Positions 1 through 12,689 are shown, numbered from the stretch's first letter. The stretch is 64,000 nt of DNA from Gnetum montanum (GCA_015680685.1 MNCI01002011.1:928554-992553); one strand, 5' to 3'. Notes: generated by a model not told the origin, from the sequence alone. Numbers and translations: made by a program.

Positions 1-831
1 CGACTTAGGGATGGAGTTAGATTCTAAGATAGAGGCACCCCCAACTAATGTTTAGGGGGAGCACCATGCTTCTATGTTGTAGCCAAAGTACCATATTCTA
101 GTTCCTCCTACTTTTATTACTCCATCTCATGCTGATGCTCTTAGCTATTTTAAGCAACAAGCTATGGAGAGCATCTTTAGAACTATGTCCTAATAGGTCC
201 AAGTTCAACAACCACTAGCTCCATTAGCTCCACTAGCTTCCTCTCAGTTTTGAGTGAAGCTTCATTCTAAATGAGCTTGAGTGCAACAAGTTGAGTCCTC
301 AGATGAGGAAACTTCGAAGTCTAGTCATCCCAACACTAGTAGTGATGACAATGAAGAGGACACTTATCATCCATCTTGATCAATGATGGATTCTAAATCT
401 GAGGATGCTACCAGGGTTAGTAATTGAGACCTCAATAGGATATTTTTTCTCTTCTTTTGATGAAAAAAGTGATGAGAAATTTTGTGGCTTTCACGTATGT
501 GATTTTGGGATTTTGCACATATGTGATTGATCTATGAATACTTGTACTCCAAGATGCTTATGGCTAGTTTGATGTAACACATTTTGTGGATGGTTATGAA
601 CATATGGTGTGTTTTCTAGTTATCTCTATATGATCTATTGATTTTTATTCTACCTTTGTTACTTGCCTCATGTCTAATTGATAGTTCATGTTTATTGTAA
701 TTCCTAGCTACCATAGGACTTTATATGTCTTTATGCTTTTCTTAGAATATCTTTTATGATAATTGTGTATATATTGATACATATCTATAGGTTTAGCCTT
801 TTTGGTTATGTCCAAAAAGGAGGAGAAGTAT
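1..831 (+). mobile_element. 3' internal end of a Ty1/copia element
   Basis: This stretch ends in a purine-rich tract (about 813-828, aaaaaggaggagaa), which is the polypurine tract expected just before a copia 3' LTR. An LTR follows immediately. Upstream there are short Ser/Asp/Glu-rich coding fragments (about 290-400) broken by stops, and no recognisable RT or integrase. The bulk of the element therefore lies outside the window. The family assignment rests on the LTR, which is homologous to the LTR at 61,701-62,959, where a tRNA-Met-type primer site and a copia gag follow. Confidence 0.6.
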
Positions 832-2027
832 TGTGCATTATTATTGGGACAAGTTTAACCCATTTTATTAAGTTTTGGACATTACCAAAAAGCTATAGAT
901 TATGGACCTTTTGGCTTTGGTATGTCAAAACATTAAGAAAAATGGAAAACAAGTTTGTTTGTATGTGTGTGTAGTTGTTGTGCTTATAGGAAAAGAACTT
1001 GGATTAAGAATAGTTGTGAACAAGGAACCATGCATTCATCATGTAAGAGAAAGTGAAGAAAGACATCTCTAATCATGCAAGAGAAAGTAAAGAAAGATGT
1101 ATCTAGGAAGTAGCAAACATATCAGCAAATTTTGTATGAATTCTAAGAAAATTCAAAAAGACATCTTTAGAAATAACAAGACATCTTTCCCTAGCCAAAG
1201 AAATATTTCATGAGGCAAAGACATCTTTACAGAATGCAGACCAAATATAGAAAGATGTCTTCCATTGACCAAAAACATCTTTCAGGATGGATACTTCATA
1301 AAGACATCTTTTCATATTTGAAGCCAAATTTAGAGAGACATCTCAAGAATGAGAAATATGTCTCCCATGACCATTAGTAACTATTAACTAGCTATTGCAT
1401 AAGTTTTGAGAAGGATTTAGCAACATAGAAACTATAAGAAGATTTCATGTGCATTAAAAATATGTAAACATTGTTGTATTCATTGTACAATCATTTGTAA
1501 TCATTGAATTCTTTATTTCTCTTCATTGTGTAATCATTTTGGCTTTGTAAAATGTGTTGTACCTAATGGTGCAAGGATTAGCAAATTGAGTTGCAATCAT
1601 TCCTTGTAATTCTTATTCTTATTGTCATGTAGGTTGATGTGCTTCAGCTTGTTAGGATCTTGTGGGATTGAGTTATTGGTGTTGTAGTACAACACTCTGG
1701 TGTAAAGCTCAATATTGTAAAGGTTGTGGAAGCCTTAAAACCACATTTCCAAGATTAATAGGACCATTCAGGGTTGAGTGATTGGTGTTGTGGTACAACA
1801 CCTTAGAGTGGGGCTTGACAACTATATAGGATGTGGACCCTTCAATCACAATTTGAGAGCAAAAAATTCTAGAGGTATGCTTGTGCTCTACCCTCCAAGT
1901 GTGGAGTACCCAAGTTGGATAACCACATAAATTTGTGTGACTGCTTTGTTCTTTTTAAGTTTTGATTTAGAAAAATTATTCATTCCCCTCCCCCTACCCA
2001 ACCCCTTTCTAAGTTCAATGATTCACA
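832..2027 (+). repeat. 3' LTR of copia element (copy A)
   Basis: The LTR starts TG after the polypurine tract and ends CA at about 2027. It aligns with the LTR at the far end of the window: both share the segment ending in ggtatgtcaaaacatta, the motif agaactataagaagaytt (likely TATA region, about 1,427) and the pyrimidine-rich end cctttctaagttca. Between about 1,046 and 1,370 there are around ten copies of the near-palindrome AAAGA-CA/TG-TCTTT. It abuts the chromovirus reverse transcriptase directly, so this copia copy inserted into that element. The exact ends are inferred from TG/CA and homology. Confidence 0.75.
1046..1370 (+). promoter_or_regulatory. Dyad-motif array in copia U3
   Basis: About ten imperfect copies of a 12-bp dyad (AAAGA, a CA or TG spacer, TCTTT) occur in 320 bases, at roughly 1046, 1092, 1158, 1180, 1218, 1252, 1271, 1298, 1336 and 1361. 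The likely TATA region follows at about 1,427. The second LTR copy has the same kind of cluster (about 62,010-62,280). Repeated dyads upstream of a core promoter suggest binding sites for a dimeric factor. That function is inferred. Confidence 0.5.
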
Positions 2028-2040
2028 AACTACTTTCAAA

Positions 2041-2950
2041 ACTAGGTATGGATTATACAAATTTTTTGTGATGCCATTTGGATTAACTAATGCACCAACA
2101 ACATTCATGGAATTAATGAATAATATTTTTCATGAATATCTTGATCAATTCATTATAGTATTTATGGATGCTATACTTATTTATTCTAAGTCAAGAGAAG
2201 AACATGTTAAACACTTGAAAATTATAATGGAAATTCTTAAAGGGAATTAGTTAAAAGAAAAACTAAGTAAATGTGAACTCTTTAAAGAAGAAGTCTCTTA
2301 TTTTGGTCATATAGTTTCTATGAAAGTATTACAATTAGACCCAACAAAGGTCAGTGTAATTCAAAACTGTCTTAAATTAAAAGATGCTACAACAATTCAT
2401 AGTTTTATGGGCATAGCAAGTTTTTATCGATGTTTCATTAAAGATTATTCTACTTTAGTTGCCTCCTTGACTGACCTTTTGTAAGAAAATCATATGTTGT
2501 AGTTTGATGAAAAATGTAGGGAAGCTCTCCTCATATTAAAGATGCTACTCACAACAACACCTATTCTGAGAATTCTAGATGAAGAATTACCATTTGAAGT
2601 ATCCACGAATACTTGTGGAATAAGAATCGATGTAGTTCTTTTACAAGAAGATAAAGTGATATGTTATGAATCTCATAAATCACAAGGAGTTGAGGTAAAT
2701 TACTCAACCAATGATTTAGAATTTCTAGTAATTGTTCATGCCTTGAAAGTTTGGAGACATTATATTTGTGGAAAAAGATTTGTACTAAAAACATATCATG
2801 AAAGTTTAGAATATTTGTAGAGACAACCTATTTTAAATACCTGTCAAAGTTGATGGGTAGAATTATTGATTGAATATGATTTTGAAATCAAATATATCCC
2901 CGGTATGAAAAATGTGGTATTCGATGCCCCTAGTGGAATGTAAAACTTGA
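2041..2950 (+). pseudogene. Chromovirus reverse transcriptase-RNase H remnant
   Basis: The frame contains the RT landmark MPFGLTNAPTTF (about 2,070-2,105). The catalytic box reads FMDA-ILIYS (about 2,161-2,184) where FMDD-ILVYS is expected, so the second catalytic aspartate is lost. The GH-IVS and RNase H regions follow, including Y-S-TNDLEFLVIVHALKVWRHYI (about 2,700-2,770) and the tether IKYIPGMKN-V-DA. In-frame stops occur at about 2,248, 2,482, 2,503 and 2,818. The upstream part of RT is missing. The protein would have copied element RNA into DNA in cytoplasmic particles, but this copy cannot be active. Confidence 0.85.
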
Positions 2951-3059
2951 TGATAGGTGTGGTAATAACCCCTATGGAAGAATAAATTAAGGAAAAAATA
3001 AAAGAATATCCTTATTTTATGAATATTTTAACTAATATTTCCTCTAAGCCATGATATCA

Positions 3060-3860
3060 ACTTACCACTAATAGTTTATTGATGAAAGTACAAAGAGCAT
3101 GCATACCCAAAGGAAATTGGAGACTAAGGTTGTTGTGTGAAGCACAGGAAGTAGCATATGTAGAATACCCAGGTTATATTAAGACTTATATGATGATATG
3201 AAAATCTTATTTCTATCTTGGAATGAAGAATGATGTGTCCTTGTACATTAAAAATTGTCTAACATGCTAAAGAATAAAGTTGAACAAAGAAAACCTAGTG
3301 GGTTATTACAACCTCTAGAAGTATAAAATTGGAAATGGGAAGATGTCCCCATGGATTTCATTGTGTGATTTCCAATAACCAAAAATGGAAATGAATCAAT
3401 TTTGGTCGTGGTTGATCATCTATCAAAGATGGAACGTTTTATAGCTTTGAAATCTACACAGAAAAAGAAGTAGCCCAAAAATTCATACATAAAGTATTTT
3501 GATTGCATGATTGTCCAAAATCTATCACCTCAGATCAAGATCCCAAGTTTATATCTAAATTTTGGCAAAATTTCTTCAAAGAGCTTGGAACCCAACTGAA
3601 ATTTAGCACAACTTACCATCCTAAGACTAATGGGCAAACCAAACGTGTGAATAGAATATTAGAAGATATCCTATAAAGCTATGTTGGGAGTAGACCAAAA
3701 ATGAAGGGGAACTACTTGCACCTAGTAGAATTTGCCTATAATAATAATTCTCTACATTCCATACATTGAACACCATTCAAAGTAGTATATGGACATAAGT
3801 GTCATACACCACTAACTTGGGCAGATCCAACCTTAAGAGCAGATCGAAAGGAAGAAGAAT
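3060..3860 (+). pseudogene. Chromovirus integrase core remnant
   Basis: The HHCC region (about 3,100-3,300) and the DDE core are readable across frame changes. The first Asp lies in VVVDHLSKM (about 3,405-3,430) and the second in SDQDPKF (about 3,530-3,550). The usual catalytic Glu of GQTERVN is replaced by Lys (GQTKRVN, about 3,635-3,655), a change a single G-to-A transition would produce. Integrase joins element cDNA to host DNA; this one lacks a catalytic residue and has several stops. Confidence 0.8.
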
Positions 3861-4396
3861 TGAAGATAATGAAAAATATTATTACAAGAGTTAAACAAGA
3901 TTTACAAGCTACCCAAGATAAATATAAGGGTTATGCAAATCAACATCAACTGAAGAAAGAATTCCAAGTGGGAGATCAAGTATTACTGAGAGTTAAACCC
4001 ACCAAAAGTTCTCTTAAACTTGGAGAATATACTAAATTGACACCTAAATATTGTGGACCTTTTGAAATTTTTGAAAGAATTAGTGAAGTGACATATCAGT
4101 TAAATCTTCCAACAACTTTAAGGATTTACCTAGTTTTCCATGTAAGTTTACTAAAGAAATTTCATGAAAATGATGTACCATATGTGCTAGATTGGAATAC
4201 TTTGTCATTGCAATCCAATGCCAGCTTTGAAGTTAAAACCATTGCAATTAAGAACCAACGAACTAAGAAATTACAAAATAAAACTATCAGTGAAGTACTT
4301 ATTGAAAGGTCAAATTGTGATCAGCAGACTTGGGAAAACATGAAGTTTATTTTTAATACTTACCCCCAACTTTTTTATCATCATGATATTGAATGA
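3860..4396 (+). CDS. Integrase C-terminal fragment with chromodomain-like tail
   Basis: This is the longest intact piece of the chromovirus (178 codons, ends TGA at 4394-4396). Residues about 1-60 are the end of the integrase fold, with the GDQVLLRV strand and K-L-x-PKY-GPF-I-ERI. Residues 80-95 contain LVFHVSLLKKF. The tail (about 130-178) has K-LQNKTISEVLIE and a TWENM..YPQLF ending, resembling the CR-type chromodomain of Tekay/Del elements. It is part of a broken polyprotein and not a free gene; the ATG is internal. Confidence 0.7.
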   Translation: MKIMKNIITRVKQDLQATQDKYKGYANQHQLKKEFQVGDQVLLRVKPTKSSLKLGEYTKLTPKYCGPFEIFERISEVTYQLNLPTTLRIYLVFHVSLLKKFHENDVPYVLDWNTLSLQSNASFEVKTIAIKNQRTKKLQNKTISEVLIERSNCDQQTWENMKFIFNTYPQLFYHHDIE

Positions 4397-4566
4397 TAAA
4401 TTGTATTTATTATTGATGTAATAAATTATGTTTTATAATTTCTAATATTCTAGTTTTATAGATGATAATGAGGAAAATAAAGGAACTAAAGCTAAGGACC
4501 ATAACAATGAAGTAGTAGTGGAGTAGCTGGATGTAGAGGAAGCACTCAAGGATGATCCAGATGCTT

Positions 4567-4584
4567 AAGGGGGGTAGATTTTAA
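4567..4584 (+). other. Polypurine tract of chromovirus
   Basis: A run aaggggggtaga-tttta immediately precedes the LTR start TGTGTCATCC. It is the expected plus-strand primer site. Confidence 0.75.
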
Positions 4585-5085
4585 TGTGTCATCCCTTGTT
4601 AAGGGTGGAAAAAAATTTTAACGATGTAATTAACCTTCAAATGAAGGAGCACCTTGTTATGAGGAGTTACAATTATTCATGTATGCCTTGGGAATGGATT
4701 TAACCTATGCCATTTAAGGCTAAGTTTAGAGGTTATCTTGACATGGAGTTTCAAAGCCTGGAAATGCAAGTAATAGGAGCTAGGCGAAGTCAAAAAAGAA
4801 TGGATTGATCACCCATTTGGCAGGAAAACCTAACCATGATGGTAGTGCCAAATTGCCTCTAAGGCTTAAGTGGCATGGAAAGATAATCCAAAGGATGTTA
4901 CAGTACCTTCTGCTATTAATAAAATTTTTCTATTTTCTTTCCTATTTTTTAGTACCAGTTATTTATTAACTAGTTAATTCATTTATTAAGTATTTATGAT
5001 GTTTTCATTATATTATTTAAGAAAATGATGAATGTGATAAATTAAGAGATCATGTTTTTACAACATCCGATAATAGGATGTCACA
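4585..5085 (+). repeat. 3' LTR of chromovirus
   Basis: The 501-bp LTR begins TGTGTCATCC and ends GGATGTCACA, a nearly perfect 10-bp terminal inverted repeat with TG...CA ends. The polypurine tract is directly upstream. The 5' partner LTR is not in the window. Confidence 0.8.
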
Positions 5086-7030
5086 TCTATGAAATAAGAG
5101 AAGGAACAATAAAACTCCTAGGTTGTTTCTTCTTTTTCTAAAGAATAAAGTAATACTCCCTCACCTTCTTCTTCTATAACTTAGCAATGTAAGCCTTAAA
5201 GGAATAGAGCTCAATACAGTAATATACCCATGAGGTATTCTCTGCTTACTAATAACCTTCTTAGAGATGGAAACCTTAAGAGGAAATAAATTTCTGATCA
5301 GGTAAGAGCATGTTATCATCATATTCAGCTTATAGAAATGGATCCTTCTCAAAGATAAGGAAACCTTGAGGTACCTAAGTGGTATGGCTGCCAAAAGTAC
5401 TACTATTACCATGAAACCACTTGTCATGATAAAGATAACTATAGAAATCTAAAGGATGACATTCAAGATCTCATAGATAAGGAAAAACTAGTATTGGAAA
5501 ATTAATAATCTACTATGCATCTAGATAACTACTAGTTAGAATTCTTTTAAAATCACTTAAGAGTTGGAAGTCAAAACACAAAGTTATTAATTTTTCACCT
5601 AGGTAAACATATATCATTCGTTGGCCAAAGTATGTAGGCCACCAATAGCCTTCATCATAGTTCCAAAATTCATATGTAATTCATTGGTCAGATTATGCTA
5701 TTTATTCATCAAATCCACGTTACATTTCCCATCTCCTTATCATATTAATGTAGCAACAACTAACCAACATCATACTACAACTTACCCTATTACATACTCT
5801 TGTTACTCCAGTCTCACTGCTCAACCCATCTATCCTTTCTACTACCATCCTATTTCATACTACCCTAAACCTTAAAATGTCCATTCATCTACTATGTCCC
5901 AAGCATTCATTTATTCTTTTTTATCACCTCAAGTAAGAATCCTTACTCACAATCAGTAAATCAATGAGTCACAATTAGACAAACATAAGAAGAAGATTTT
6001 CAATGCATCTAAGTAGTCTTCTAAGATGCCAAAAAAAAAAATATTTATAGTAATGTTAGGAACCTATTCTTTAGAGTAGTGTTCCACCTATTTATAATCC
6101 CTTATAGCTATTCATATTGGAACCTACTCCACAATCATCCTAGAAAATAGATAATAAAGTCTTACAATAAATGACAACTCTTGTTTCCTCAAAAGGAGAT
6201 AACTTGTTCTTTTATGATCTCATACAAACCTTTAAAGAGCATCGTACTAATTTATATGATGTTTTTAAGAGAATTGTAGTTTCAAGTGGCATTACTTTAT
6301 CCTTCCTTCAATTGCTTTATCATGGATTAAATAATCTAATATTCCATTGTGAAAATATCAAGATTGACTTAAAGACAAGGTATATTTGTAAACTACCACT
6401 CTACATAATCATCAAAGTATCATCTTATTCTTTAATTTCACTAATGCATGTTGATGACGATGTCAATTCTAACATGATCACATGGATTATTATCAAATTT
6501 CTCAATAATTATGATTAGATAATCTTCGATAAAACTTATACAAACCTGATTTTTTATAATGATACATGAGTACAAGTTCTAGGTTTCATTAGGTTCCTAT
6601 TCATAGTAGGTGATTCTACATAATTTAAGCCTTTTTCATGATCATACATGAATGTCCTAGTATGAATTAAATATTAAGATTCATGGTTAGCTCATCATCA
6701 TGTAGTATTATCTCCTATACATTAAGACATCCACTTTCTTTTTCAAGACCATGAGAAATAATTCTAGCTAATACAAAAAGTTTAAGCATTTTTTCTTTAG
6801 ATCAAGAATCACTACCCATATAAAATTAGCAATGAATTAGTTAATATTAATTTTGAACCAATAAATAAGACTATAGTTACTTCTCCTTCTAAGGAATCTA
6901 CCAATAACAAAGACTTAATAGACCTAAATGATGAGTTTATCTCTAACATCAGATTCATTAACTTAGACTTTGGAGAGATTATCCTTGTTTTCATGTTAAA
7001 GACTTTGTCATATCCCTCTTAGACAACTTC
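5086..7030 (+). pseudogene. Tat-like Ty3/gypsy gag-protease remnant
   Basis: A very decayed plus-strand coding relic. At about 5,380-5,500 a gag C-terminus reads YYYYHETTCHDKDNY followed by R-LKDDIQDLIDKEKL. This matches the Tat-lineage pattern C-x-FH...GH-T..C...K-EIE-LI--G-L, with two knuckle cysteines replaced by tyrosine. A Pro/Tyr-rich linker follows (about 5,621-5,875). From about 6,390 to 6,740 a retropepsin-like pattern is visible: PLYIIIKV at its start, VDDD in place of VDNG, the VLGFI-FLFIVG strand, then a W-x-H...VLSPIHQDIHF end. No RT follows at this place. The chromovirus seems to have inserted into the gag part. Confidence 0.55.
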
Positions 7031-7493
7031 TTGAAACTTTTTTTCTAATATAATAACATTAGATACATAAGCTTTGAAATCTTAAATTTCTTTTATTTGC
7101 CACTATTTCTAAATGGTGGACATCTACTAGCACCTATTGGGAAAATGTTAAATGTTCATATTAGTACTTAATCATGTTTTTATCTTTTTTTTGTTGCCTA
7201 TTGTTATCCAATAATGTTAGATATCAAGGGATGACATAATATCAATACATTATATTATTTTCATAAACATTGTGATATACAATAATAGTTATCTAAAAAG
7301 GATGAAAAAAATAATTTTATGACTTTGTAAAACTTTGTACAATTGGTTCGTGTCATAACATTTGACATTGCATATTATTTCTCAACATCATTCCAACTTG
7401 TTATTTGAAAAAATTATAATAGAAACATGACTCTATGCATCATATACAAATTACACATAAAACTAATGTATAAACATCAAAACTACATGAGCC
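7031..7493. other. AT-rich spacer, no gene seen
   Basis: I see no coding pattern, tRNA or terminal repeat here. It separates the Tat-like protease relic from the 3' end of the minus-strand intron-bearing pseudogene. Confidence 0.6.
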
Positions 7494-9653
7494 TTATTCC
7501 TCATCATCCCTAGCAACTTCTTTCTCATCTTCATTATCAAGTTATATAGGAGTTGATTCTACTACTAATCCCTAGCTGCTCTCTCTAGGATATGCATATA
7601 AATCTAAAATAAAAGGAGTTAGTTTTACTTTTCATCACATAGGATAAAAGAAACTAACTTCTAACAAATTTGGTACTTACCTTGTGTGTCTCAACATATC
7701 TCTTGAATTTTTATCTCTATCTCCTTCAAGGTTAGATTAGTTGTATCCAATGTGTGAAATGTTGAGCTTAGGATCCTCAATATAATATTGGTTCATTCTT
7801 CTTTGTAGGGCTTTAATTCTTCTAGGGTGATGTCATCATTACTTCCTTCTTTTGTAGATTTCTCTTGTGGGCATCTTTGTTGTTCAGATAGTGTGGTAAT
7901 CACCACATTTTTTGAAAAATCTTGGGATAATTTCTCCAATTTAGTTTGTTGGATGAACAAATTTCTTATTTCCTTATCTACATACAAATTTTTATTTTGT
8001 TAATCAGCTTCATGTACTCTTGCTTATAACGATACTTATTAGTCTAATCCTTCTTGTCCTAGTTCTCCCATGCTATCATAGAGTTTCTCAAACTAGTCAT
8101 AAACTACATCATGCCTAATGTTCACATTTTTCATTTTATTAAAGGTTTCTAAAACTTCATGGTCTTATTCTTCTCTCTTCACTATGCATGAAGGGAAGGA
8201 CTATGTTTGACCATGTTTCTATCCCTTTGCTTGGCCTCAAGAAATTCCACTAGGTCATATAACATATTTATTTGTCTATCATTCTCCTCCTCTTTATTAT
8301 GTGTCTACTTCAACAAATCTAAGAGTATGAAATTGGTATTGGCCTATTCAATAGCTAGTACTTCCGTATTCTTCTCAAAGTTGAGCATTACTTATTTTAT
8401 TCACAACTCTACTATTTGTTGTCATGTCAGTTTTTATTTCTTGATCATAAAATATTACTTGATCCTTATTCATCTTTATTTTTATTTATACATGTTAAGT
8501 AGAGGATTTCAATTTCTCTAAAACTTATAATACAAACATTTTTTTCTTAGTAATAACATCAAACTTATTTAATTTCTTCTGGAAAGATTAAATTTAGCTT
8601 TCTATCCATATCTTTAGCCAAATCCTCCAACATTAACTACTTATTTTTTTCACATGCCCATATTTTTTCTTCATCACTATAGAATAAAAATTCTATTTTA
8701 ACATTTACAAAACTATGCAAAACTTTCAACATTAAGTTAAAACAAACTTACCATATGATATCTTGTCACCTCATTTCTCTACTTGTAGATCTTCAAATCA
8801 TTCAAAACTAGTTTTCTTCCTAAAGGTATGACATTTTTAGGAGGGCTAAAAGGAAAAATATAAATTTTTGAAAGTTCATTTCTTTTACTCTTTATTTCTT
8901 TATTTTTTTTATTCTTCTTGGCCTATTTCATCAAGGTTTAATTAAAATTTAGAAAAAGAACTCAATATTTTCTTATCTTCCTCTTTGTTTTTCTCTAATG
9001 AAATCAATTTATTTAGAAGATCCAACTTCTCTTTACTTATACCTTTCTTCTAATCTTAAAGAATAAAATGAAGGATAAAATATAGTCTCTTGGCCTCATA
9101 TTCTAGAGTCCTCATCTTTTGAGTTGCTTCTAAAAAGTAAACTAGGTGTTAATAATACTATGTTGACATCATGATTCATTGATGTTAATCTTAAAAACTA
9201 TGTTAAGTTATTTATACATAGTGAACATATTAGTTCATAATTTAAAACAAGCATTAAAAAATACCTACTTATTTTGTCTTGCAATATTTCCTAGGAGATT
9301 ATTATTATAATATTTTCTATAGATACATCTTCCTCCTGTGAGAGAGGCTTTTGCTTTCTAGAAGTTCTCTCTTTTTCTACAATTCCAGAGGTTCCCTTCA
9401 AATTTTCTCCTTTTCTACTAGTGTATTTTCATTTATTTTCTTTTGTGATTCTTTGATTCTTTTAGATATTAAAGAATCCACTTCTTCTATGATCTTTAAC
9501 ATTGATGTTAAAGGACCTCCACCACTAATGTTATAAGTAGATATCAAACTTTCCAAATGTTGACATAGTGGAAGCCTAAAGTCAACCTTAGAAGCAACAT
9601 CATATTACTTCTCTCGATCATTGGTAAACAAGGTTGTCATTACTCTTATTAAA
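7494..9653 (-). pseudogene. Unrecognised intron-bearing gene, 3' exons (decayed)
   Basis: On the minus strand several exon-like frames are joined by GT-AG introns. One exon runs 9653-9269 (contains FRLPLCQHLESLISTY and GGGPLTSMLKIIEEVDSL), then an intron 9268-9130. The next exon is 9129-8752 (ATQKMRTLEYEAKRLYFIL), then an intron 8751-8677 with donor ATG|GTAAGT and acceptor TTCTATAG. A decayed middle follows (8676 to about 7,700, including LEKLSQDFSKNVVITTL), then an intron 7680-7604 (donor AAG|GTAAGT, acceptor TTTTATTTTAG). A last exon 7603-7494 has an acidic tail ending DDEE-stop. Introns are 75-139 bases. Much of it is predicted helical or coiled coil. I do not recognise the family. Upstream exons lie at 21,634-22,588, beyond the Athila-like element. 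Confidence 0.6.
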
Positions 9654-9734
9654 CTATAATAAAATATAACATTAAGCTTTTTTCTCATTGTCTTCTTCTT
9701 TCATTTCTTGTCCTCTTGAAACAGCTTCTTCATT

Positions 9735-11990
9735 TCACGAGGAATACATTGTGAATGGTTATGACACTGAGGACTACCATCCCACTAAATCATAATACAA
9801 GAAAGATCAACATTAGGAGAGGCACCATGAGGCTACGAAGGGGAAAAATTTCACTAATCCCTTATTCCTACTAGATGAAGATGATAATGAGGATCCTCCC
9901 TTTGAAGGTTCTCACAATGAAGATTCTCCACCCCCTATTATTGGTAATGCAAGTGTGGCCTTGAACCGATGATCCACTATTCATAAACCAGGTTTAGGAA
10001 AAAAGTGATAGTCAAGGTGGGTACCTGGGCAAACATCACAATGGCAAGGGATTTAAGGATGAAGATCATAATATGCAAAAAAGTCGTGGTAGTGGTAGTC
10101 CACCTTCCTCTTCATCCTCTTCATTTGATTCTAAGCATTCCTCTTCATTAGTCGATTCTCATAGAAGCCACCATTGAAATAATCATGATGAAGGTGATCA
10201 ACAAGACAAAAATGACCATCAAGGCCATCAAGAAGGCAGAGGTGGCAGGAATCAAAATTGACACAATCATGATGATGAACCTTTATTGGTGACTAGAAGT
10301 ATGCTTAACATTGCAGAGGTAGTTAGAATTCCAACTAGGCATATGAAAGACAATAAAATAAAGTTCTTAGACATGAATAATATCCCATGATTTGAGGGGG
10401 GATACAATTCTAATCCACAGAATCATCTACAAGCTTTCCACAATGCATGTGCCTTGCAGAATATTGAAAATGATTAGTAGAAACTCAAGCTTTTCCCTAG
10501 GACACTCATCAAGGAAGATGAAAGCTGGTGCTAGTTTTTGGAACTAGAAACCATTTGCCAATGGAGTACCATGTTAGAACTATTTAATAATAAATATCAA
10601 ACATACTTCAAAGTGTCCAACCTAAGAAGGAAAATCCAAGGTTGAAAACAAGGAACACATGAACCCTTGGATATGCCACCATGGGCAGATATTATTCTCT
10701 TTTACACTGATGCCCTAGCCATGATTATTCTTAGATGGAATAACTTCACCACATCATAGATGGGCTCAAAGTTGAAACCAAAAGAACTCTTGCGGTTTAT
10801 GCCCAAGGGAGACTATCTGAATTAAGAGCTCATTAGATCCAAACGCTAATTGAGCAAGTAGGAAAAGAAGAAAGTGAGTTGCAAAAAAGGGAAAGTATGG
10901 AAGAATATGATAGGAATCCTTCCATTAGAAAAAGAGAGGTCCAATTTTGTGATGAGGAGGAATCACCACTTGATGACGTGGTGAACAGAAAAACTTTACC
11001 CATTCAAAAATCTATTTCTGATATTTTAGCAAAGGTTGATAAATTATGAGAAACTTTGAATGAAAAATTCCAAACTACTATGAAGATTGCTGAAGAATCC
11101 AAAGAGAAAAATAGTGGTCATAATTGTAGGATATGAAAAGAAGCTAAATGTTCCTACCAAAGTGGTAAGGGAAAATCTATTGCCATATAGGAAGTTGTGG
11201 AAATTGACTCTGATGATGAAAGTGGTTGTGACATCTGTTAATACAAACATCCAAAAGGATGTTGCCCTATGGTGTTACACTTACAAGATTCTAGGATGTA
11301 TGCATTAAATCCTTGACTAGCACATAAGCAAGCACTTAAATGATTGCCTTATCCTCAATGAAATCCAAGGTAGTTCCACCAACAACAACAAGCTTACTAC
11401 CCAAGTGGAGCTCCACCACAACCATATGAACAGTACCAATAGTGGCACTGACCACAATTGTCTGGAATGCCACTACCAAGGCAGCAATATCCTTATAGGA
11501 AAAAAAATCTATAAGGGTACTATGTTCAACAATTCATCTCTCCAAGAATTTTTTCAAGTCATGCCTCATTTCAACATCACTACTACCCTCTAGAGTACCA
11601 TAGCATACATTCACCATTTACTCGAGGAGAAAACCCAGATCCATACCATCCTCTACATCTATCTACACACATACCTCTACCCTCAACCTAGTTACCTCCT
11701 ACTCCATACATGCAAGGTGAGATTCCTCCAAAACCATAGCAACAAAATATTATGAGGGCAGTACATTCACAACTAGCTTTCTAGTCAAGTGGCTCAGATA
11801 ATCAATCTAGAAAAAGATCCTTCTTTTGATCCAACAATCATCTCCAACCCTTACAACCTAGTATAGTTTATCTCCCTCCATCTCTAGTACCCTCATCCTT
11901 TGCACCAAGTACCTTTAAGCATTCTTCAAACCAAATGCCACCTTGGATTTGCACTGTGATGCTAACTCATGTTATTTCTAATTAAATCAA
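9735..11990 (+). pseudogene. Athila-like gag (decayed)
   Basis: The frame is homologous to the gag at 28,787-30,781. Shared landmarks are F-GGYNSNPQNHLQAFHNAC (about 10,400-10,455), a W-LF-NKYQTYFKVSNLRRKI region (about 10,570-10,635) and a QGTHEPLDM motif (about 10,650). A zinc knuckle reads CDIC-x3-H-x4-C near 11,230-11,275, with its spacing conserved but a stop after the second Cys. A Gln/Pro/Tyr-rich C-terminus follows (to about 11,990). Gag forms the particle shell and binds the element RNA. The N-terminus is truncated, so no start can be chosen. Confidence 0.75.
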
Positions 11991-11999
11991 GGCTAGCAA

Positions 12000-12340
12000 C
12001 CTTCCTATGAAAAGATCTGACCTAGGAAGTCCACTCATTTACCTATAGATTTTTGGACATGATCCATGCAAGGCTCTTCTTAATTCTGGTTTTGACATTA
12101 ATCTCATCTCCCATGACATGTACAAGGTCTGGAACCTACCTCCTCTCAAGAAGAGAAAAATCCATCTAGAATTGGTAGATTAATCAATCACTGTCCCTTT
12201 GGGATTAGTGAAGGACATTGTGACCACAGTAAGTGGGTGGTCCTATTATACTAATTTTTTGATGATCAAGGTTGACAACTACACAAGTGACTTCCCCATA
12301 ATTTTTAGGAAGGGCTTGGCTAAGCACGGTTGATGCACAT
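12000..12340 (+). pseudogene. Athila-like aspartic protease remnant
   Basis: A retropepsin pattern is readable at about 12,045-12,310: ALLNSGFDINLIS, then a PLGLVKDIVTTVSGW-YYTNF strand and VD-Y-SDFPIIFRKGLA. The catalytic DSG motif reads NSG, which a single G-to-A change would produce. Protease would cleave the Gag-Pol polyprotein; loss of the active-site Asp makes this copy inactive. It lies between gag and RT as expected. Confidence 0.7.
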
Positions 12341-12689
12341 ATGGGCATAAAGGACCTCTCCTTGGAAATCTCCAAGAAAAATGAATTTGAAAAGTTAGAG
12401 AATAAGTGTATTCCATGCATCACATACAATGATAACAAGTGCAATTGCATGCAAAATATTTGGTCCATCAAAAGTACATACACCAAAGCATGCAGTCAGT
12501 GTGCACAAGAAACTAATATTTAAAGGTGTTTATATGCAGTAGCCACAAGACAAGAGGGCACCCAGTGGCTGATAGCTAACTCAGATATCAACATATTATG
12601 CATGGAACCAACTAAGAGCCTAACATGTGCTTATGTTGAAAGCATGGATGAACTTGAGTAATTTTATCACCAACTCTTTGATGATGAAA

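Larger units (their letters stand above)
2028..5085 (+). mobile_element. Truncated Ty3/gypsy chromovirus (Tekay/Del-like)
   Basis: This is the 3' half of a Ty3/gypsy element running RT, RNase H, integrase, C-terminal domain, polypurine tract, 3' LTR. The 5' half (LTR, gag, protease, start of RT) is absent because copia LTR copy A abuts the middle of RT at 2028. The order RT-RH-IN and the C-terminal W-E-x..YP-x-LF pattern after integrase point to a chromovirus. Stops and frameshifts are frequent, so the copy is dead. Confidence 0.85.

Noticed and set aside
9735-9760. Search for a 5' LTR and PBS of the older Athila-like element
   Set aside because: No TG...CA repeat matching 20,739-21,604 and no TGGCRCC-type site is present upstream, so the element is called 5'-truncated.
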